NCBI GenBank assembly: GCA_902464965.1
Contig: CABQLI010000001.1
Span: 1 to 64,000 of the forward strand
Direction of reading: 5' to 3'
From: an uncultured Collinsella sp.
GTDB taxonomy: Bacteria; Actinomycetota; Coriobacteriia; Coriobacteriales; Coriobacteriaceae
Length of the DNA stretch: 64,000 bases
The notes beneath the pieces are model-generated. The model saw nothing but the letters and a program-made list of their open reading frames with translations. It had not been told where the DNA came from and searched no databases. The translations under genes and the position numbers were made by a program. Within the stretch, counting starts at the first letter, position 1. Every line of letters starts with the position of its first letter. This document shows, one piece after another, positions 26,018 to 34,955 of this stretch.

Positions 26018-27796
26018 CTACTCCATGTAGCCACCCTGAATGGCGGAAACTGCATGCTCGGTAAAGAACTTGAGCGTGCCGGAGGTATAGCGATTAGCCT
26101 TGGGCTTCCAAGCGGCTCGGCGCTCGGCCAGGACGGCGTCGACCTCGGCCGGCTCCATCTCCTTGCCGGCGATGCCCACGATAGACAGCGAGCGCTCGGG
26201 GATGTTGATCTGGATCAGGTCGCCTTCCTCGATCAGGGCAATCGGGCCGCCCACGGCAGCCTCAGGCGAAACATGACCGATAGCCGGGCCCTTGGAGGCG
26301 CCGGAGAAGCGGCCGTCAGTGACCAGGGCAATGCTTGCGCCCAGCTCGGGGTCGCTGGCGATAGCCTCGGTGGTGTAGAACATCTCGGGCATGCCGGAGC
26401 CCTTGGGGCCTTCATAACGAATGATGACGGCATCGCCGGGCTTGATCTCGTGCGTCAGGACGGCGTGGATAGCGTCCTCCTCACAATCGAACGGGCGAGC
26501 CTTAAGCGTGGCCTGGAACATCTCGCGCGGAACAACCGTGTGTTTGACGACGGCACCCTCGGGGGCAAGGTTGCCGTGGAGGATGGCGATAGAGCCGTCG
26601 GTACCAAAAGCCTGGTCAAACGGGCGAATAATGTCTTCGCGCTTGAGGTTCCACTTCTCCAAGTAGCGGCCGCACTTCTCGTAGTAGCCGTTGTTCTTGA
26701 GGCCCTCGAGGTTCTCGCCGAGAGTCTTGCCGGTGACGGTCATAACGTCGAGGTGGAGCATCGACTTGATCTCCTCCATGATGCGCGGCACGCCGCCCGC
26801 ATAGTAGAAGAACTGCGCCGGCCACTCGCCTGCGGGGCGAACGTTGAGCAGGTAGTGGGCGCCACGGTGCAGGCGATCGAAATCGTCGGCGGACATCTCG
26901 ATGCCAAACTCGCGGGCGATCGCGGGGATGTGCAGCAGCGAATTGGTGGAACCGGAGATGGCGCCGTGGACCATGATGAGGTTCTCGAAGGACTCTTTGG
27001 TCACGATGTCACGCGGACACAGGTTGTGCTCGGAGAGCCACACGGACTGACGTCCGGCCTCGCGCGCAAACTCACGCAGATCGGAGCTGGTTGCGGGCAG
27101 CAGGGCCGTGCCGGGGAGCATAAGGCCCAGGGCCTCGGCGGTAACCTGCATGGTCGACGCGGTGCCCATAAACGAGCAGGCGCCGCAGCTGGGGCATGCG
27201 TTGTGCTTGGCAAACTCAAGCTCCTCGCGGGAAATCTCGCCGCGCTCGTAGCGGGCAGAAATCGCGCCGAGCTGCTCCAGGGTCAGCAGGTCAGGACCGG
27301 CATCCATGACACCGCCGGTAACGACGATGGAGGGGATGTTGATGCGGCCCATGGCCATGAGGTTCGCAGGCAGGCCCTTATCGCAGCTGGCGACAAAGAC
27401 GCCGGCGTCGAACGGGGTGGCCTTGGCATGGATCTCGATCATGTTGGCGATCATGTCGCGGCTGGGCAGCGAGTAGTTGATGCCATCGTGGCCCTGGGCC
27501 TCGCCGTCGCAGATATCGGTGCAGAAGTAACGGGCACCGTGACCGCCAGCCTCGGCAACGCCGGCACGGACCTCCTCGACCAGCTCAAACAGGCCGGCAG
27601 AACCCGGGTGCGAGTCGCCAAACGTCGACTCGATAATGACCTGCGGCTTGTCCAGGTCCTCGATGGACCAGCCAGAGCCCAGGCGCAGCGGGTCCATCTC
27701 GGGGCTGATGGTGCGAAACTTGCCGGAACGCGGCTGCAGCTTGGCAACCAGGTCGGCTGCCTCCTGCTGAATCTGTACCTTGGTCTTCTCGTCCAT
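26018..27796 (-). CDS. IlvD/Edd-family sugar-acid dehydratase
   Basis: A 592-residue Fe-S dehydratase. Cluster-type cysteines lie in DICDGEAQGHDG (~95-105), ASCDKGLPANLMA (~136-148) and CPSCGACSFMGTASTMQ (~213-229). The C-terminal DGRFSGASKGPAIGHVSPEA segment with the catalytic Ser is present. The family includes dihydroxyacid dehydratase, phosphogluconate dehydratase and sugar-acid dehydratases. The neighbouring GntP permease and GntR regulator, and KDG kinase nearby, favour a gluconate-type acid going to KDG over branched-chain amino acid synthesis. Start after GAGGAG at 27794-27796. Confidence 0.82.
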   Translation of the reverse strand: MDEKTKVQIQQEAADLVAKLQPRSGKFRTISPEMDPLRLGSGWSIEDLDKPQVIIESTFGDSHPGSAGLFELVEEVRAGVAEAGGHGARYFCTDICDGEAQGHDGINYSLPSRDMIANMIEIHAKATPFDAGVFVASCDKGLPANLMAMGRINIPSIVVTGGVMDAGPDLLTLEQLGAISARYERGEISREELEFAKHNACPSCGACSFMGTASTMQVTAEALGLMLPGTALLPATSSDLREFAREAGRQSVWLSEHNLCPRDIVTKESFENLIMVHGAISGSTNSLLHIPAIAREFGIEMSADDFDRLHRGAHYLLNVRPAGEWPAQFFYYAGGVPRIMEEIKSMLHLDVMTVTGKTLGENLEGLKNNGYYEKCGRYLEKWNLKREDIIRPFDQAFGTDGSIAILHGNLAPEGAVVKHTVVPREMFQATLKARPFDCEEDAIHAVLTHEIKPGDAVIIRYEGPKGSGMPEMFYTTEAIASDPELGASIALVTDGRFSGASKGPAIGHVSPEAAVGGPIALIEEGDLIQINIPERSLSIVGIAGKEMEPAEVDAVLAERRAAWKPKANRYTSGTLKFFTEHAVSAIQGGYME

Positions 27797-27904
27797 GATG
27801 CTCTCCTCTTTTGATTTGAACGGTTGTACCAATCGTTGGTTAATGAATCAGGTGTAAATGGGTACCGAGCGATGCACTCGGCGGAAGATGCTTAGCTACG
27901 CGAA

Positions 27905-29266
27905 CTAGGCGAAGAACGAAATCACCAGGGCGCAGGCAAGACCCGAAAGGCCGATGAGCGTCTCCATAACGGTCCAGGACTTGAGGGTTGTCTTCTCGTC
28001 AATCTCCAGGAACGAGGAGCACATCCAAAAACCGGCATCGTTGACGTGCGAAAGGGCCGTGGCACCGCCGCAGATAGCAAGACAGATAGCGGCACGCATG
28101 AGCACCGAGGCTCCGGCAACCGCGGGCATGGCAGCCATAATGCCCGATGCCATGGTCATAGCGACGATGGAGCTGCCGACAGAGGCGCGCACCATGACGG
28201 CAATCAAAAAGGCAACGACCACCAAAGGCAGCGGTGAGGCCTCGAGCATAGGGCCGATAACCTGACCCAAGCCGCAGTCCTGCAGCATCCAGCGAATGAC
28301 GCCGCCGCAAGCGATAACCAGCAAGATCATGCCGACGGGCTTAAGAGAGCGGTCGAGCAAGGCCTTGAGCTCAGCGCCGGAGTAGCCGCGGCGCGCGCCC
28401 AGCAGATACATCGCGACGAGCGTGGCAAGCGTCAAAGCGACGAATGGCTTGCCCAGGAAGGCAAGAATCGAGGCGAGCTCGGCGGGCATGGGGATATAAG
28501 AGGACAACGTGCCCAGCAAAATCAGACAAAGCGGCGTGAGCACGATGGCAAGCACCATGCCAAAGGAGGGAAGCTCCTTTTCGTCGCTCGCACCCTCGGC
28601 AGAGGTAAAGTGCTCCGGAACATCGGTAAAGATGCGACTGCCCACGTTGCGACCCCAGATGACGCCGGCGATCGCCATAGCGATGAAGGCGGTAGGGATA
28701 CCGACGAGAATCATGGTGCCCAGGTCGACACCGAGCGCGCCGGCGACCAGAACCGAACCGGCCGATGGCGGCACAAACGCATAGCCAGCGGCAAGTCCTG
28801 CGAGCAGCGCGATGCCGTAGTAGAGCGTCGACTTTTTGGTCTGCGATGCCACGCTAAACGCAAGCGGAATCAAAACGACTACGCCTGCCTCAAAGAACAC
28901 CGTAGTGCCGATGACCAGACCGGTAATGCCCAGTGCCCAGCTAGAGTGACCCTGCCCAAAGGTATCGATGAAGGTTTGGGCAATCTTCTTGGCGCCGCCG
29001 CTCTCCTCAAGAATCTGGCCAAACATCGAACCCAGGCCAATGAGCAGGGCGATGTTTTGCAGCGTGGTGCCCACGCCCTTGGTGACAGTGTCCGCCACCA
29101 GGTCGAGCGGCATACCGGCGCCGATGCCGATCGCGAGCGCCGAGACCATCATCGAAAGCACGGGATGCAGCTTGAACTTAATGATGAGCGCAAGCAGCAG
29201 CGCAATGCCCACGATGGCGGCGATGACCAGCCTGGTGGGGTCGGCCATAAACGTTGGGTCTGACAT
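27905..29266 (-). CDS. GntP-family gluconate/organic-acid permease
   Basis: A 453-residue membrane protein with about 12-14 hydrophobic segments and the GntP features FVPPSAGSVLVAGALG and the conserved C-terminal LSHVNDAGFW. It would bring in gluconate or a related sugar acid with H+. GGAGGAAAG precedes the ATG by 2 bases. It is the first gene of a two-gene unit with the dehydratase 108 bp downstream, and the region upstream carries repeated TCTGATG motifs for the divergent GntR regulator. Confidence 0.9.
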   Translation of the reverse strand: MSDPTFMADPTRLVIAAIVGIALLLALIIKFKLHPVLSMMVSALAIGIGAGMPLDLVADTVTKGVGTTLQNIALLIGLGSMFGQILEESGGAKKIAQTFIDTFGQGHSSWALGITGLVIGTTVFFEAGVVVLIPLAFSVASQTKKSTLYYGIALLAGLAAGYAFVPPSAGSVLVAGALGVDLGTMILVGIPTAFIAMAIAGVIWGRNVGSRIFTDVPEHFTSAEGASDEKELPSFGMVLAIVLTPLCLILLGTLSSYIPMPAELASILAFLGKPFVALTLATLVAMYLLGARRGYSGAELKALLDRSLKPVGMILLVIACGGVIRWMLQDCGLGQVIGPMLEASPLPLVVVAFLIAVMVRASVGSSIVAMTMASGIMAAMPAVAGASVLMRAAICLAICGGATALSHVNDAGFWMCSSFLEIDEKTTLKSWTVMETLIGLSGLACALVISFFA

Positions 29267-29279
29267 CTTTCCTCCAATT

Positions 29280-29474
29280 CATCAGACCTTTTGAATTCGG
29301 CTTAGACTATAGCGTGTTTTCAATAGGTCTGATGTTTCAAATTGAAATTTGTTCAAAATACATCTGATGTATTTCATGAACGGTCTGTTTTGACGGTAAA
29401 CGGCTACTTACAGCTCCCCACTGTCTAGGCGAACCGCCGCGGCTTCTGTTGAATGAGTTAGAATAGCTCTGATG
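29280..29474. promoter_or_regulatory. Operator cluster between gntP and gntR
   Basis: CATCAGACCT (29280-29289) and AGGTCTGATG (29325-29334) form a perfect 10-bp inverted pair. Further TCTGATG copies are at 29363-29369 and 29468-29474. The cluster lies between divergent genes, so the FadR-type regulator at 29499 probably binds here, controlling gntP and itself. Confidence 0.65.
29377..29403 (-). promoter_or_regulatory. Conserved CCGTTTA...GACCGTTCA element, gntP copy
   Basis: Read toward gntP: CCGTTTACCG, then TCAAAACA, then GACCGTTCA. It matches elements upstream of GH105, the GPH symporter and uxaC. It is a candidate site for a shared activator. Confidence 0.55.
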
Positions 29475-29498
29475 AATTCTTTTGATATGAGGTGAAGC

Positions 29499-30191
29499 GT
29501 GGCACGAGTCGATTCGGGACTCCCCGAGCAGATTTCCGAGAAAATCATTCAATTGATCTTGGATGAGCATCTTGAGCAAGGCGATCGCCTGCCCAAGGAG
29601 GCCGTGCTCGTCGAGCGCCTGGGCGCCGGCAGGAGCACGGTGCGCGAGGCCATGAAGCTGCTGCAGTCGCGCAACATCGTGCGCATTAAGCAGGGCTCGG
29701 GCACCTATGTGGCCTCGAACCCCGGCGTTGCCGACGACCCGCTGGGCTTTACCTTTATCGATGACAAGCAGCGTCTGGCGCGCGACCTACTCGAGGTGCG
29801 CTTTATGATCGAGCCGCAGATTGCACGCATGGCAGCCGAGCACGCAACCAACGACCAGGTCGTCTGTATCAAAGAGCTCTGCGACGAATCCGAGCGCCTA
29901 GCCGAGGCCGGTGAGGATTACTCCGCCGCCGACACCGCGTTCCACAATGCCATTGCCGAGAGCTCCGGAAACCTCGTCGTTCCCCGCCTAATGGGCGTGC
30001 TCAAGGCGTCTGTCCCCCTGTTTATTGACGTGACCGGCAAAAAGCTGGTTGAGGAGACCATCCGCACCCACCGTGGCGTGGCCGACGCCATCGCCGCGCG
30101 CAATCCCACCGCAGCGCACGATGCGATGTATTTGCATCTGGTGTACAACCGCAACATGATTGCAGAGGGCGCGCAGGAACAGAGCAAATAG
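29499..30191 (+). CDS. GntR/FadR-family regulator of the gntP-dehydratase unit
   Basis: A 230-residue regulator with an N-terminal winged helix (ISEKIIQLIL, RLPKEAVLVERLGAGRSTVREAMKLL, QGSGTYVAS) and a C-terminal FCD domain. It starts at GTG 29499 after GAGGTGAAG. It is divergent from gntP, with TCTGATG operator motifs in the 230 bp between. FadR-group members with an FCD domain typically respond to sugar acids such as gluconate or KDG. The inducer is not readable from sequence. Confidence 0.87.
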   Translation: MARVDSGLPEQISEKIIQLILDEHLEQGDRLPKEAVLVERLGAGRSTVREAMKLLQSRNIVRIKQGSGTYVASNPGVADDPLGFTFIDDKQRLARDLLEVRFMIEPQIARMAAEHATNDQVVCIKELCDESERLAEAGEDYSAADTAFHNAIAESSGNLVVPRLMGVLKASVPLFIDVTGKKLVEETIRTHRGVADAIAARNPTAAHDAMYLHLVYNRNMIAEGAQEQSK

Positions 30192-30218
30192 ACGTCCGCA
30201 CGGCAAGGGCGAGACCAC

Positions 30219-30246
30219 CGTTTACCTTTTAAAAGTGAACGTTCAC
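30219..30246 (+). promoter_or_regulatory. dhuD operator
   Basis: GTGAACGTTCAC (30235-30246) is the same perfect palindrome found upstream of uxaC and the GPH symporter. CCGTTTACC (30219-30227) just upstream resembles the left half of the shared upstream element. A weaker ATGAACGTTTCT lies at 30325-30336. Confidence 0.7.
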
Positions 30247-30351
30247 CTGTTTTTAGGAGAATCTGTCTTTTAATTCCCCCTCTTCTCCTATACTGACCTT
30301 GTATGAAAAGCATGACTTATATAGATGAACGTTTCTTTTGAAAGGATCGCT

Positions 30352-31161
30352 ATGTCTGATCTTATGGACAGCTTCCGCCTGGATGGCAAGGTCGCGCTCG
30401 TGACCGGCGCCACCTACGGCATTGGCATGGCCATTGCCGAGGCGCTCGGAGAGGCCGGCGCCAAAATCGCCTTTAACGCCCGTCACGCCGACAAGGTCGC
30501 CGAGGCCGAGAAGCACTACCGCGAGCTGGGCTTTGACGCTCACGGCTATGTTGCCGATGTCACCGACGAGGCCGTCGTCGCCGAGCTCATCGCCAAGATC
30601 GAGGCCGACTTTGGTACCACGCCCGATATCTTGGTCAACAACGCCGGCGTCATTCAGCGCACCCCCATGCTCGACATGAGCGCCGAGGACTTCCGTCGTG
30701 TCGTCGACATTGACCTCAACGCACCGTTTATCGTGTCCAAGGCCTGTCTGCCCGGCATGATCGCCAAGGGCCACGGCAAGATCATCAACATCTGCTCGAT
30801 GATGAGTGAGCTGGGCCGCGAGACCATCGCCGGCTATGCCGCGGCCAAGGGCGGCCTGAAGATGCTCACCAAGAACATCTGCTCCGAGTTTGGCGAGGCC
30901 AACATCCAGTGCAACGGCATTGGGCCCGGCTACATCGCCACGCCGCAGACCGCACCGCTGCGCGAGACGCAGCCTGACGGAAGCCGCCATCCGTTTGACC
31001 AGTTCATCATTGCCAAGACGCCGGCCGCCCGTTGGGGCACGCCCGAGGATCTGAAGGGCCCCGCCGTGTTCTTGGCTTCCGATGCATCGAACTTCGTCAA
31101 CGGCCACATCCTCTATGTCGACGGCGGCATCCTCGCCTATATCGGCAAACAACCTGCTTAG
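30352..31161 (+). CDS. dhuD: DhuD-type SDR: 3-deoxy-D-glycero-2,5-hexodiulosonate reductase
   Basis: A 269-residue short-chain dehydrogenase. The nucleotide-binding TGATYGIG is at residues 18-25, NNAG follows, and the catalytic Ser and Tyr-x3-Lys lie in NICSMMSE and GYAAAKGG. The closest functional classes are KduD, gluconate 5-dehydrogenase and streptococcal DhuD. DhuD is favoured because the next gene is a clear DhuI homologue. The pair would convert the unsaturated-uronate product to KDG. The ATG at 30352 follows GAAAGGAT. The upstream palindrome links it to the pectin regulon. Confidence 0.8.
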   Translation: MSDLMDSFRLDGKVALVTGATYGIGMAIAEALGEAGAKIAFNARHADKVAEAEKHYRELGFDAHGYVADVTDEAVVAELIAKIEADFGTTPDILVNNAGVIQRTPMLDMSAEDFRRVVDIDLNAPFIVSKACLPGMIAKGHGKIINICSMMSELGRETIAGYAAAKGGLKMLTKNICSEFGEANIQCNGIGPGYIATPQTAPLRETQPDGSRHPFDQFIIAKTPAARWGTPEDLKGPAVFLASDASNFVNGHILYVDGGILAYIGKQPA

Positions 31162-31302
31162 GCGCTGCGCGGGCTTGAGACGGGCATCTTGCCTTTCAAT
31201 CGTCGGTCGCGTACCCAAGTACGCTTCCCTCCTCTTTCAAGGCAACCTGCTCCGCCTCAAGCCCGCTCGCTCACCGCACGCCCACATTAAGGCCAATGTA
31301 AT

Positions 31303-31370
31303 AGTTGCGGTGAAATAGTTTCTGTATAGGCCATCTATCAGGATAAATAGGAACTATTCCACCGCAAGTT
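31303..31370. repeat. 68-bp palindromic element, family C copy 2
   Basis: AGTTGCGGTGAAATAGTT (31303-31320) with AACTATTCCACCGCAA (31352-31367). It lies between dhuD and dhuI and ends 22 bp before the dhuI start, the only copy in front of a co-directional gene. Confidence 0.82.
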
Positions 31371-31392
31371 AGAAATAGGAAGGTATTTCGCA

Positions 31393-32034
31393 ATGAAAAT
31401 CGCCCTAATCAATGAGAACTCTCAGAACTCCAAGAACCCTATGATCGAGGCTGCCCTTAAGAAGGTTGTCGAGCCCATGGGCCACACCGTCTTTAACTAT
31501 GGCATGTATGCCGACGCCGACTCCAAGCCCCTCACCTATGTGCAGAACGGCATCCTGGCCGCCGTGCTGCTCAACTCCGGCGCTGCCGACTACGTCGTGA
31601 CCGGCTGTGGCACCGGCGAGGGCGCCATGCTCGCCTGCAACTCCTTCCCCGGCGTGCTGTGCGGCCATGTTGCCGACCCGCTCGATGCCTACACCTTTGC
31701 CCAGGTCAACGACGGTAACGCTGTCGCCATGCCCTTCGCCCTCAAGAACGGCTGGGGCCAGGAGCTCAACCTCGAGTACACCTTTGAGAAGCTCTTTGGC
31801 TTTGGTTCGGGCAACGGCTATCCTGCCGAGCGTGTTGAGCCCGAGCAGCGCAACAAGAAGATCCTCGACGGCGTCCGCGCTGTGACTATGCGTCCGCTCG
31901 TCGACGTTCTGGGCGAGATCGATCAGGACCTGGTGAAGGGCGCACTTGCCGGCGAGCACTTCCAGGAGTACTTCTTTGCCAACGCCACCGACGAGGCTAT
32001 CATCGCCAAGGTCAAGGAGATCCTGGGGCTCTAA
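31393..32034 (+). CDS. dhuI: DhuI-type isomerase (RpiB/LacAB fold) for unsaturated uronate
   Basis: A 213-residue RpiB/LacA/LacB-family protein. The N-terminus MKIALINENSQ, the NYGM and LTYVQNG segments, the active-site TGCGTGEGAMLA with Cys72, NSFPGVLCG and the C-terminal FQEYFF closely match, from memory, the isomerase of streptococcal hyaluronan operons (DhuI). That enzyme converts 4-deoxy-L-threo-5-hexosulose uronate to 3-deoxy-D-glycero-2,5-hexodiulosonate, replacing KduI. It is downstream of dhuD. The matching unsaturated sugar would come from the GH105 enzyme at 44947. A strong terminator follows. Confidence 0.85.
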   Translation: MKIALINENSQNSKNPMIEAALKKVVEPMGHTVFNYGMYADADSKPLTYVQNGILAAVLLNSGAADYVVTGCGTGEGAMLACNSFPGVLCGHVADPLDAYTFAQVNDGNAVAMPFALKNGWGQELNLEYTFEKLFGFGSGNGYPAERVEPEQRNKKILDGVRAVTMRPLVDVLGEIDQDLVKGALAGEHFQEYFFANATDEAIIAKVKEILGL

Positions 32035-32060
32035 TCGCACGACTCATTGCAGCTAACGCA

Positions 32061-32100
32061 AGCGGCGGTCGTCCCATGTACGGGACGACCGCCGCTTTTT
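32061..32100 (+). terminator. Terminator of dhuD-dhuI
   Basis: AGCGGCGGTCGTCCC, 6-nt loop and exact complement (15-bp stem) followed by TTTT. Confidence 0.93.
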
Positions 32101-32154
32101 GCTATCTACCGACTGACGCCGCGGGGATAGGCCTCACATGCACCAAGGGGTTGA

Positions 32155-34104
32155 CTAGAGCTCGCAAGCAACCTTGTAGCCATCGCCGATGGCGTCGCGG
32201 ATGTTGCCGCACTTGTTGGCATCGCCCAACACGTGGGTGGTAACGCCGGCTGCAGCAAGGTCGTCGGCCAACTTGGTATTGGGACGATAGCCCATGGCAA
32301 GTACCAGCGTATCGGCATCGGCGATGGTGTGGATCTCGCCGTCCTTTTCGTAGCTGATGGCATCCTCGGTAATCTCGGTCACCTTGGCCTCGGTCAGCAC
32401 GTGAACGCCCTTGGAGAGCATGCGCGTGATGAGCACCGCGCGACCGGCGCCGCCCTCGTTGGCGGCGAGCGTCTTGGTCATCTCGATGACGGTGACGTCG
32501 CGATTGGCCGGCGACAGATCGTTGACCAACGGGGCCAGGTAGTCGGCCGTCTCGCAACCGACGGTGCCGCCGCCCACGATGACAATCTTCTTGCCCGGGA
32601 AAGCCTTGCCGCCCAACAGGTCGTCAGCCGTCATGACCTGCTTAAATCCCTGCATGAAGGCCGGGGCGATGGGCTCGGCGCCATAAGCCAGGACGACCTC
32701 GTAGCCCGCGTAGTCACGCTGAATGTCCTCGGCCGAAAGCTCGGTACCAAAGACGCACTTCACGACGGCCTCGGCCAGGCGACGGTACTGATACTTGATC
32801 ACGCGGGTGAGCTCCTGCTTTGCCGGCGGAACGGCTGCGATGCGCATCTCGCCGCCCGGCTCGTCCTGCTTATCCACGAGCACCACGTTGTGGCCGCGCT
32901 TGGCGGCAATGTAGGCTGCCTCCATGCCCGCGGGACCGGCGCCCACAACCAGTACGTTCTTGGCCTCGGCGGCAGGCTCGTAGCCGGCCTCGTCGCGCTC
33001 CACGTCCGGGTTGACGGTGCAGGAGATGCGCTTGCCAAACATAATGCCGTTCAGGCAGCGCAGGCAGCCAATGCAGGGGCGGATGTCGTCGGCGTTGCCG
33101 GCAGCGGCCTTGTTGCAGAACTCGGCATCGCACAGATTGGCGCGGCCCATCATGCAGATATCGGCAGCACCGTCCTCGATCAGCTCCTCGGCGATCCAGG
33201 CCTCGTTGATGCGGCCGACGGTGGCGACAGGAATGTTGACGTGCTTTTTGATCTCGCGCGAGCAGGCAGCGTGCGAGGCCTGCTGAGTACCGGCGGCGGG
33301 AATGGCGGAGCCGCGCTTGATGGTGGTGCCGCCCGAGACATGAATCATGTCGACGCCGGCCTTCTCCAGGCGACGCGAGACGTAGATCATGTCGTTGAGA
33401 GTCAGGCCGCCATCGGTGTACTCGTCGCCCGAGATTCGAACGTCGATGATAAAGTCCTTGCCGCAGCGCTCGCGAATCTCGGCGATGACCTCGAGCAAAA
33501 AGCGCATGCGGGCATCGAGCGAGCCGCCGTACTCATCGGTACGCTTGTTGTAGAGCGGGGTCAAAAAGCCGCCGAGCATACCGTGGGCGTGAGCCGCGTG
33601 GACCTCGACGCCATCGACACCGGCCTTCTGCATACGCACAGCGGCGTCGCCAAACTGATGCGTGAGCTCGTGAATCTCATCGACCGTAATGGGGCGCGGC
33701 GCCTCGCGGGCATAGGACGGGCCCACAAAGGACGGAGCGATCAGGCGCGGCGTGCCCGGAATGTTAAAGGCCATGTAGGCGGGGTGGAAGAGCTGCGGCA
33801 TGATCTTGCAGCCATACTCGTGGACGGCCGCGGCGAGCTTTTCCCAACCGGGGATAAACGTGTCGTCGTAGCAGCACATGTCACCCGGCAGATAGGTATA
33901 GGTAGGCTCGACCGTCACGACCTCGGTGATGATCAGGCCCACGCTGCCCTTGGCGCGGGCACGATAATGATCGACCAAGTCGTCGGTCACATAGCCATGA
34001 TCGGCCAGGTTCGTGGACACCGGCGGCATAAAGACGCGGTTCTTGACCTCGGTTGTACCGACCTTGATCGGGCTAAAGAGCATCGGGTAGGCAGAGGACT
34101 CCAT
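32155..34104 (-). CDS. Old Yellow Enzyme/2,4-dienoyl-CoA reductase-type flavin Fe-S reductase
   Basis: A 649-residue multidomain reductase. Residues ~1-335 are an FMN-binding TIM barrel (HAAHAHGMLGGFLTPLYNKRTDEYGGS). A 4Fe-4S site follows (CIGCLRC ... C). The C-terminal half binds FAD (VVGAGPAGMEAA) and NAD(P)H (VIVGGGTVGCETA). The family includes 2,4-dienoyl-CoA reductase, enoate reductases and the gut bacterial BaiCD/BaiH steroid reductases. Substrate is open: an enoate, bile-acid or plant-phenolic double bond is plausible. The ATG at 34102-34104 follows AAAGGA. It is a single gene. Confidence 0.85.
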   Translation of the reverse strand: MESSAYPMLFSPIKVGTTEVKNRVFMPPVSTNLADHGYVTDDLVDHYRARAKGSVGLIITEVVTVEPTYTYLPGDMCCYDDTFIPGWEKLAAAVHEYGCKIMPQLFHPAYMAFNIPGTPRLIAPSFVGPSYAREAPRPITVDEIHELTHQFGDAAVRMQKAGVDGVEVHAAHAHGMLGGFLTPLYNKRTDEYGGSLDARMRFLLEVIAEIRERCGKDFIIDVRISGDEYTDGGLTLNDMIYVSRRLEKAGVDMIHVSGGTTIKRGSAIPAAGTQQASHAACSREIKKHVNIPVATVGRINEAWIAEELIEDGAADICMMGRANLCDAEFCNKAAAGNADDIRPCIGCLRCLNGIMFGKRISCTVNPDVERDEAGYEPAAEAKNVLVVGAGPAGMEAAYIAAKRGHNVVLVDKQDEPGGEMRIAAVPPAKQELTRVIKYQYRRLAEAVVKCVFGTELSAEDIQRDYAGYEVVLAYGAEPIAPAFMQGFKQVMTADDLLGGKAFPGKKIVIVGGGTVGCETADYLAPLVNDLSPANRDVTVIEMTKTLAANEGGAGRAVLITRMLSKGVHVLTEAKVTEITEDAISYEKDGEIHTIADADTLVLAMGYRPNTKLADDLAAAGVTTHVLGDANKCGNIRDAIGDGYKVACEL

Positions 34105-34222
34105 ACAGGCTTCCTTTCGTTTGAGCCGCTCGGCGGCAGTTGCTAACGCACCTATCGTATCAGTATCCGCCTCATTCGCACTCGCTCGCACTCCCCACCT
34201 TCAATCCCGACCCTCACAAAAA

Positions 34223-34289
34223 AGTTGCGGTGGAATACGGAGTAGGTGAGGCTTTTGACAGGCAAAACAGTCCGTATTTCACCGCAACT
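34223..34289. repeat. 67-bp palindromic element, family C copy 3
   Basis: AGTTGCGGTGGAATACGGA and TCCGTATTTCACCGCAACT (18 of 19 paired) enclose a 29-nt loop containing GGCTTTTGACAGGCAAAAC. It lies 64 bp past the kdpC stop. Confidence 0.9.
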
Positions 34290-34352
34290 GATGGGCGGGG
34301 TGGACTTGAGGGCTCAGATAGTCAGTCATGCCCTCATCCGCCACTCCCTCAC

Positions 34353-34943
34353 CTACAGCGCGCCGTCCAGCATAAGGTTCACCTTGAGCACGTTGACCGT
34401 GGGCTCGCCGAACACGCCGAGGAAACGGCCCTTGGTGCACGCGGCAATGATGTCGCACACCTCGTCCTCACTTTTGCCCGTGGCCTTGGCAAGGCGCGGG
34501 ACCTGGTACTCGGCGGCATCGGGAGAGATCTCGGGGTCGAGCCCTGAGCCGGAACACGTCACCAGGTCGACGGGCACAGCGTCCATATCGGCATCAGGGT
34601 TGGCGGCGCGGATCTTCTTCACGCGTGCGTTCACAAGCTGCCGATACTCCTCACTCGCCGGGGACAGGTTGGACGGGGCACCATACGCCATGAGCTCGCC
34701 GTCTTCGCCTTCGACAATTGACACGTTCTGGATACGACCCCACATGTGGGCTTCGTCATCGAAGTTCTGGCCGATGAGCTCGGAACCCACAACCTTGTCG
34801 TCGACCGTAATAAGCGATCCGTTCGCCTGGTACGGAAACGCAAGCTGCGCGACGCCGGTCACCACAAGCGTGTATCCCAGGCCGCAGACAACGGTAAACA
34901 GCGCGAACACGCCCAGTGCGCGCGATGCAACACCTTTGAACAT
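34353..34943 (-). CDS. kdpC: K+-transporting ATPase subunit KdpC
   Basis: A 196-residue protein with one N-terminal membrane helix (residues ~8-30) and a soluble part with the KdpC pattern: GSELIGQNF near the start, then the conserved VTCSGSGLDPEISP. KdpC stabilises the KdpFABC complex and influences ATP affinity. It is the last gene of kdpFABC, 12 bp after kdpB, with GGAGG before its ATG. A family C palindrome lies behind it. Confidence 0.95.
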   Translation of the reverse strand: MFKGVASRALGVFALFTVVCGLGYTLVVTGVAQLAFPYQANGSLITVDDKVVGSELIGQNFDDEAHMWGRIQNVSIVEGEDGELMAYGAPSNLSPASEEYRQLVNARVKKIRAANPDADMDAVPVDLVTCSGSGLDPEISPDAAEYQVPRLAKATGKSEDEVCDIIAACTKGRFLGVFGEPTVNVLKVNLMLDGAL

Positions 34944-34955
34944 ACAAACCTCCGT

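Noticed and set aside
26018..27796. Branched-chain amino acid dehydratase IlvD
   Set aside because: No ilv or leu genes nearby. The GntP and GntR neighbours favour a sugar-acid substrate, though sequence alone cannot exclude it.
25973..27814. 613-codon plus-strand frame opposite the IlvD/Edd dehydratase
   Set aside because: Shadow of the conserved dehydratase, with a Gly/Ala/Val/His-biased composition and no recognisable motif.
32233..34146. 637-codon plus-strand frame opposite the flavin reductase
   Set aside because: Antisense shadow. The minus-strand protein has all cofactor motifs.
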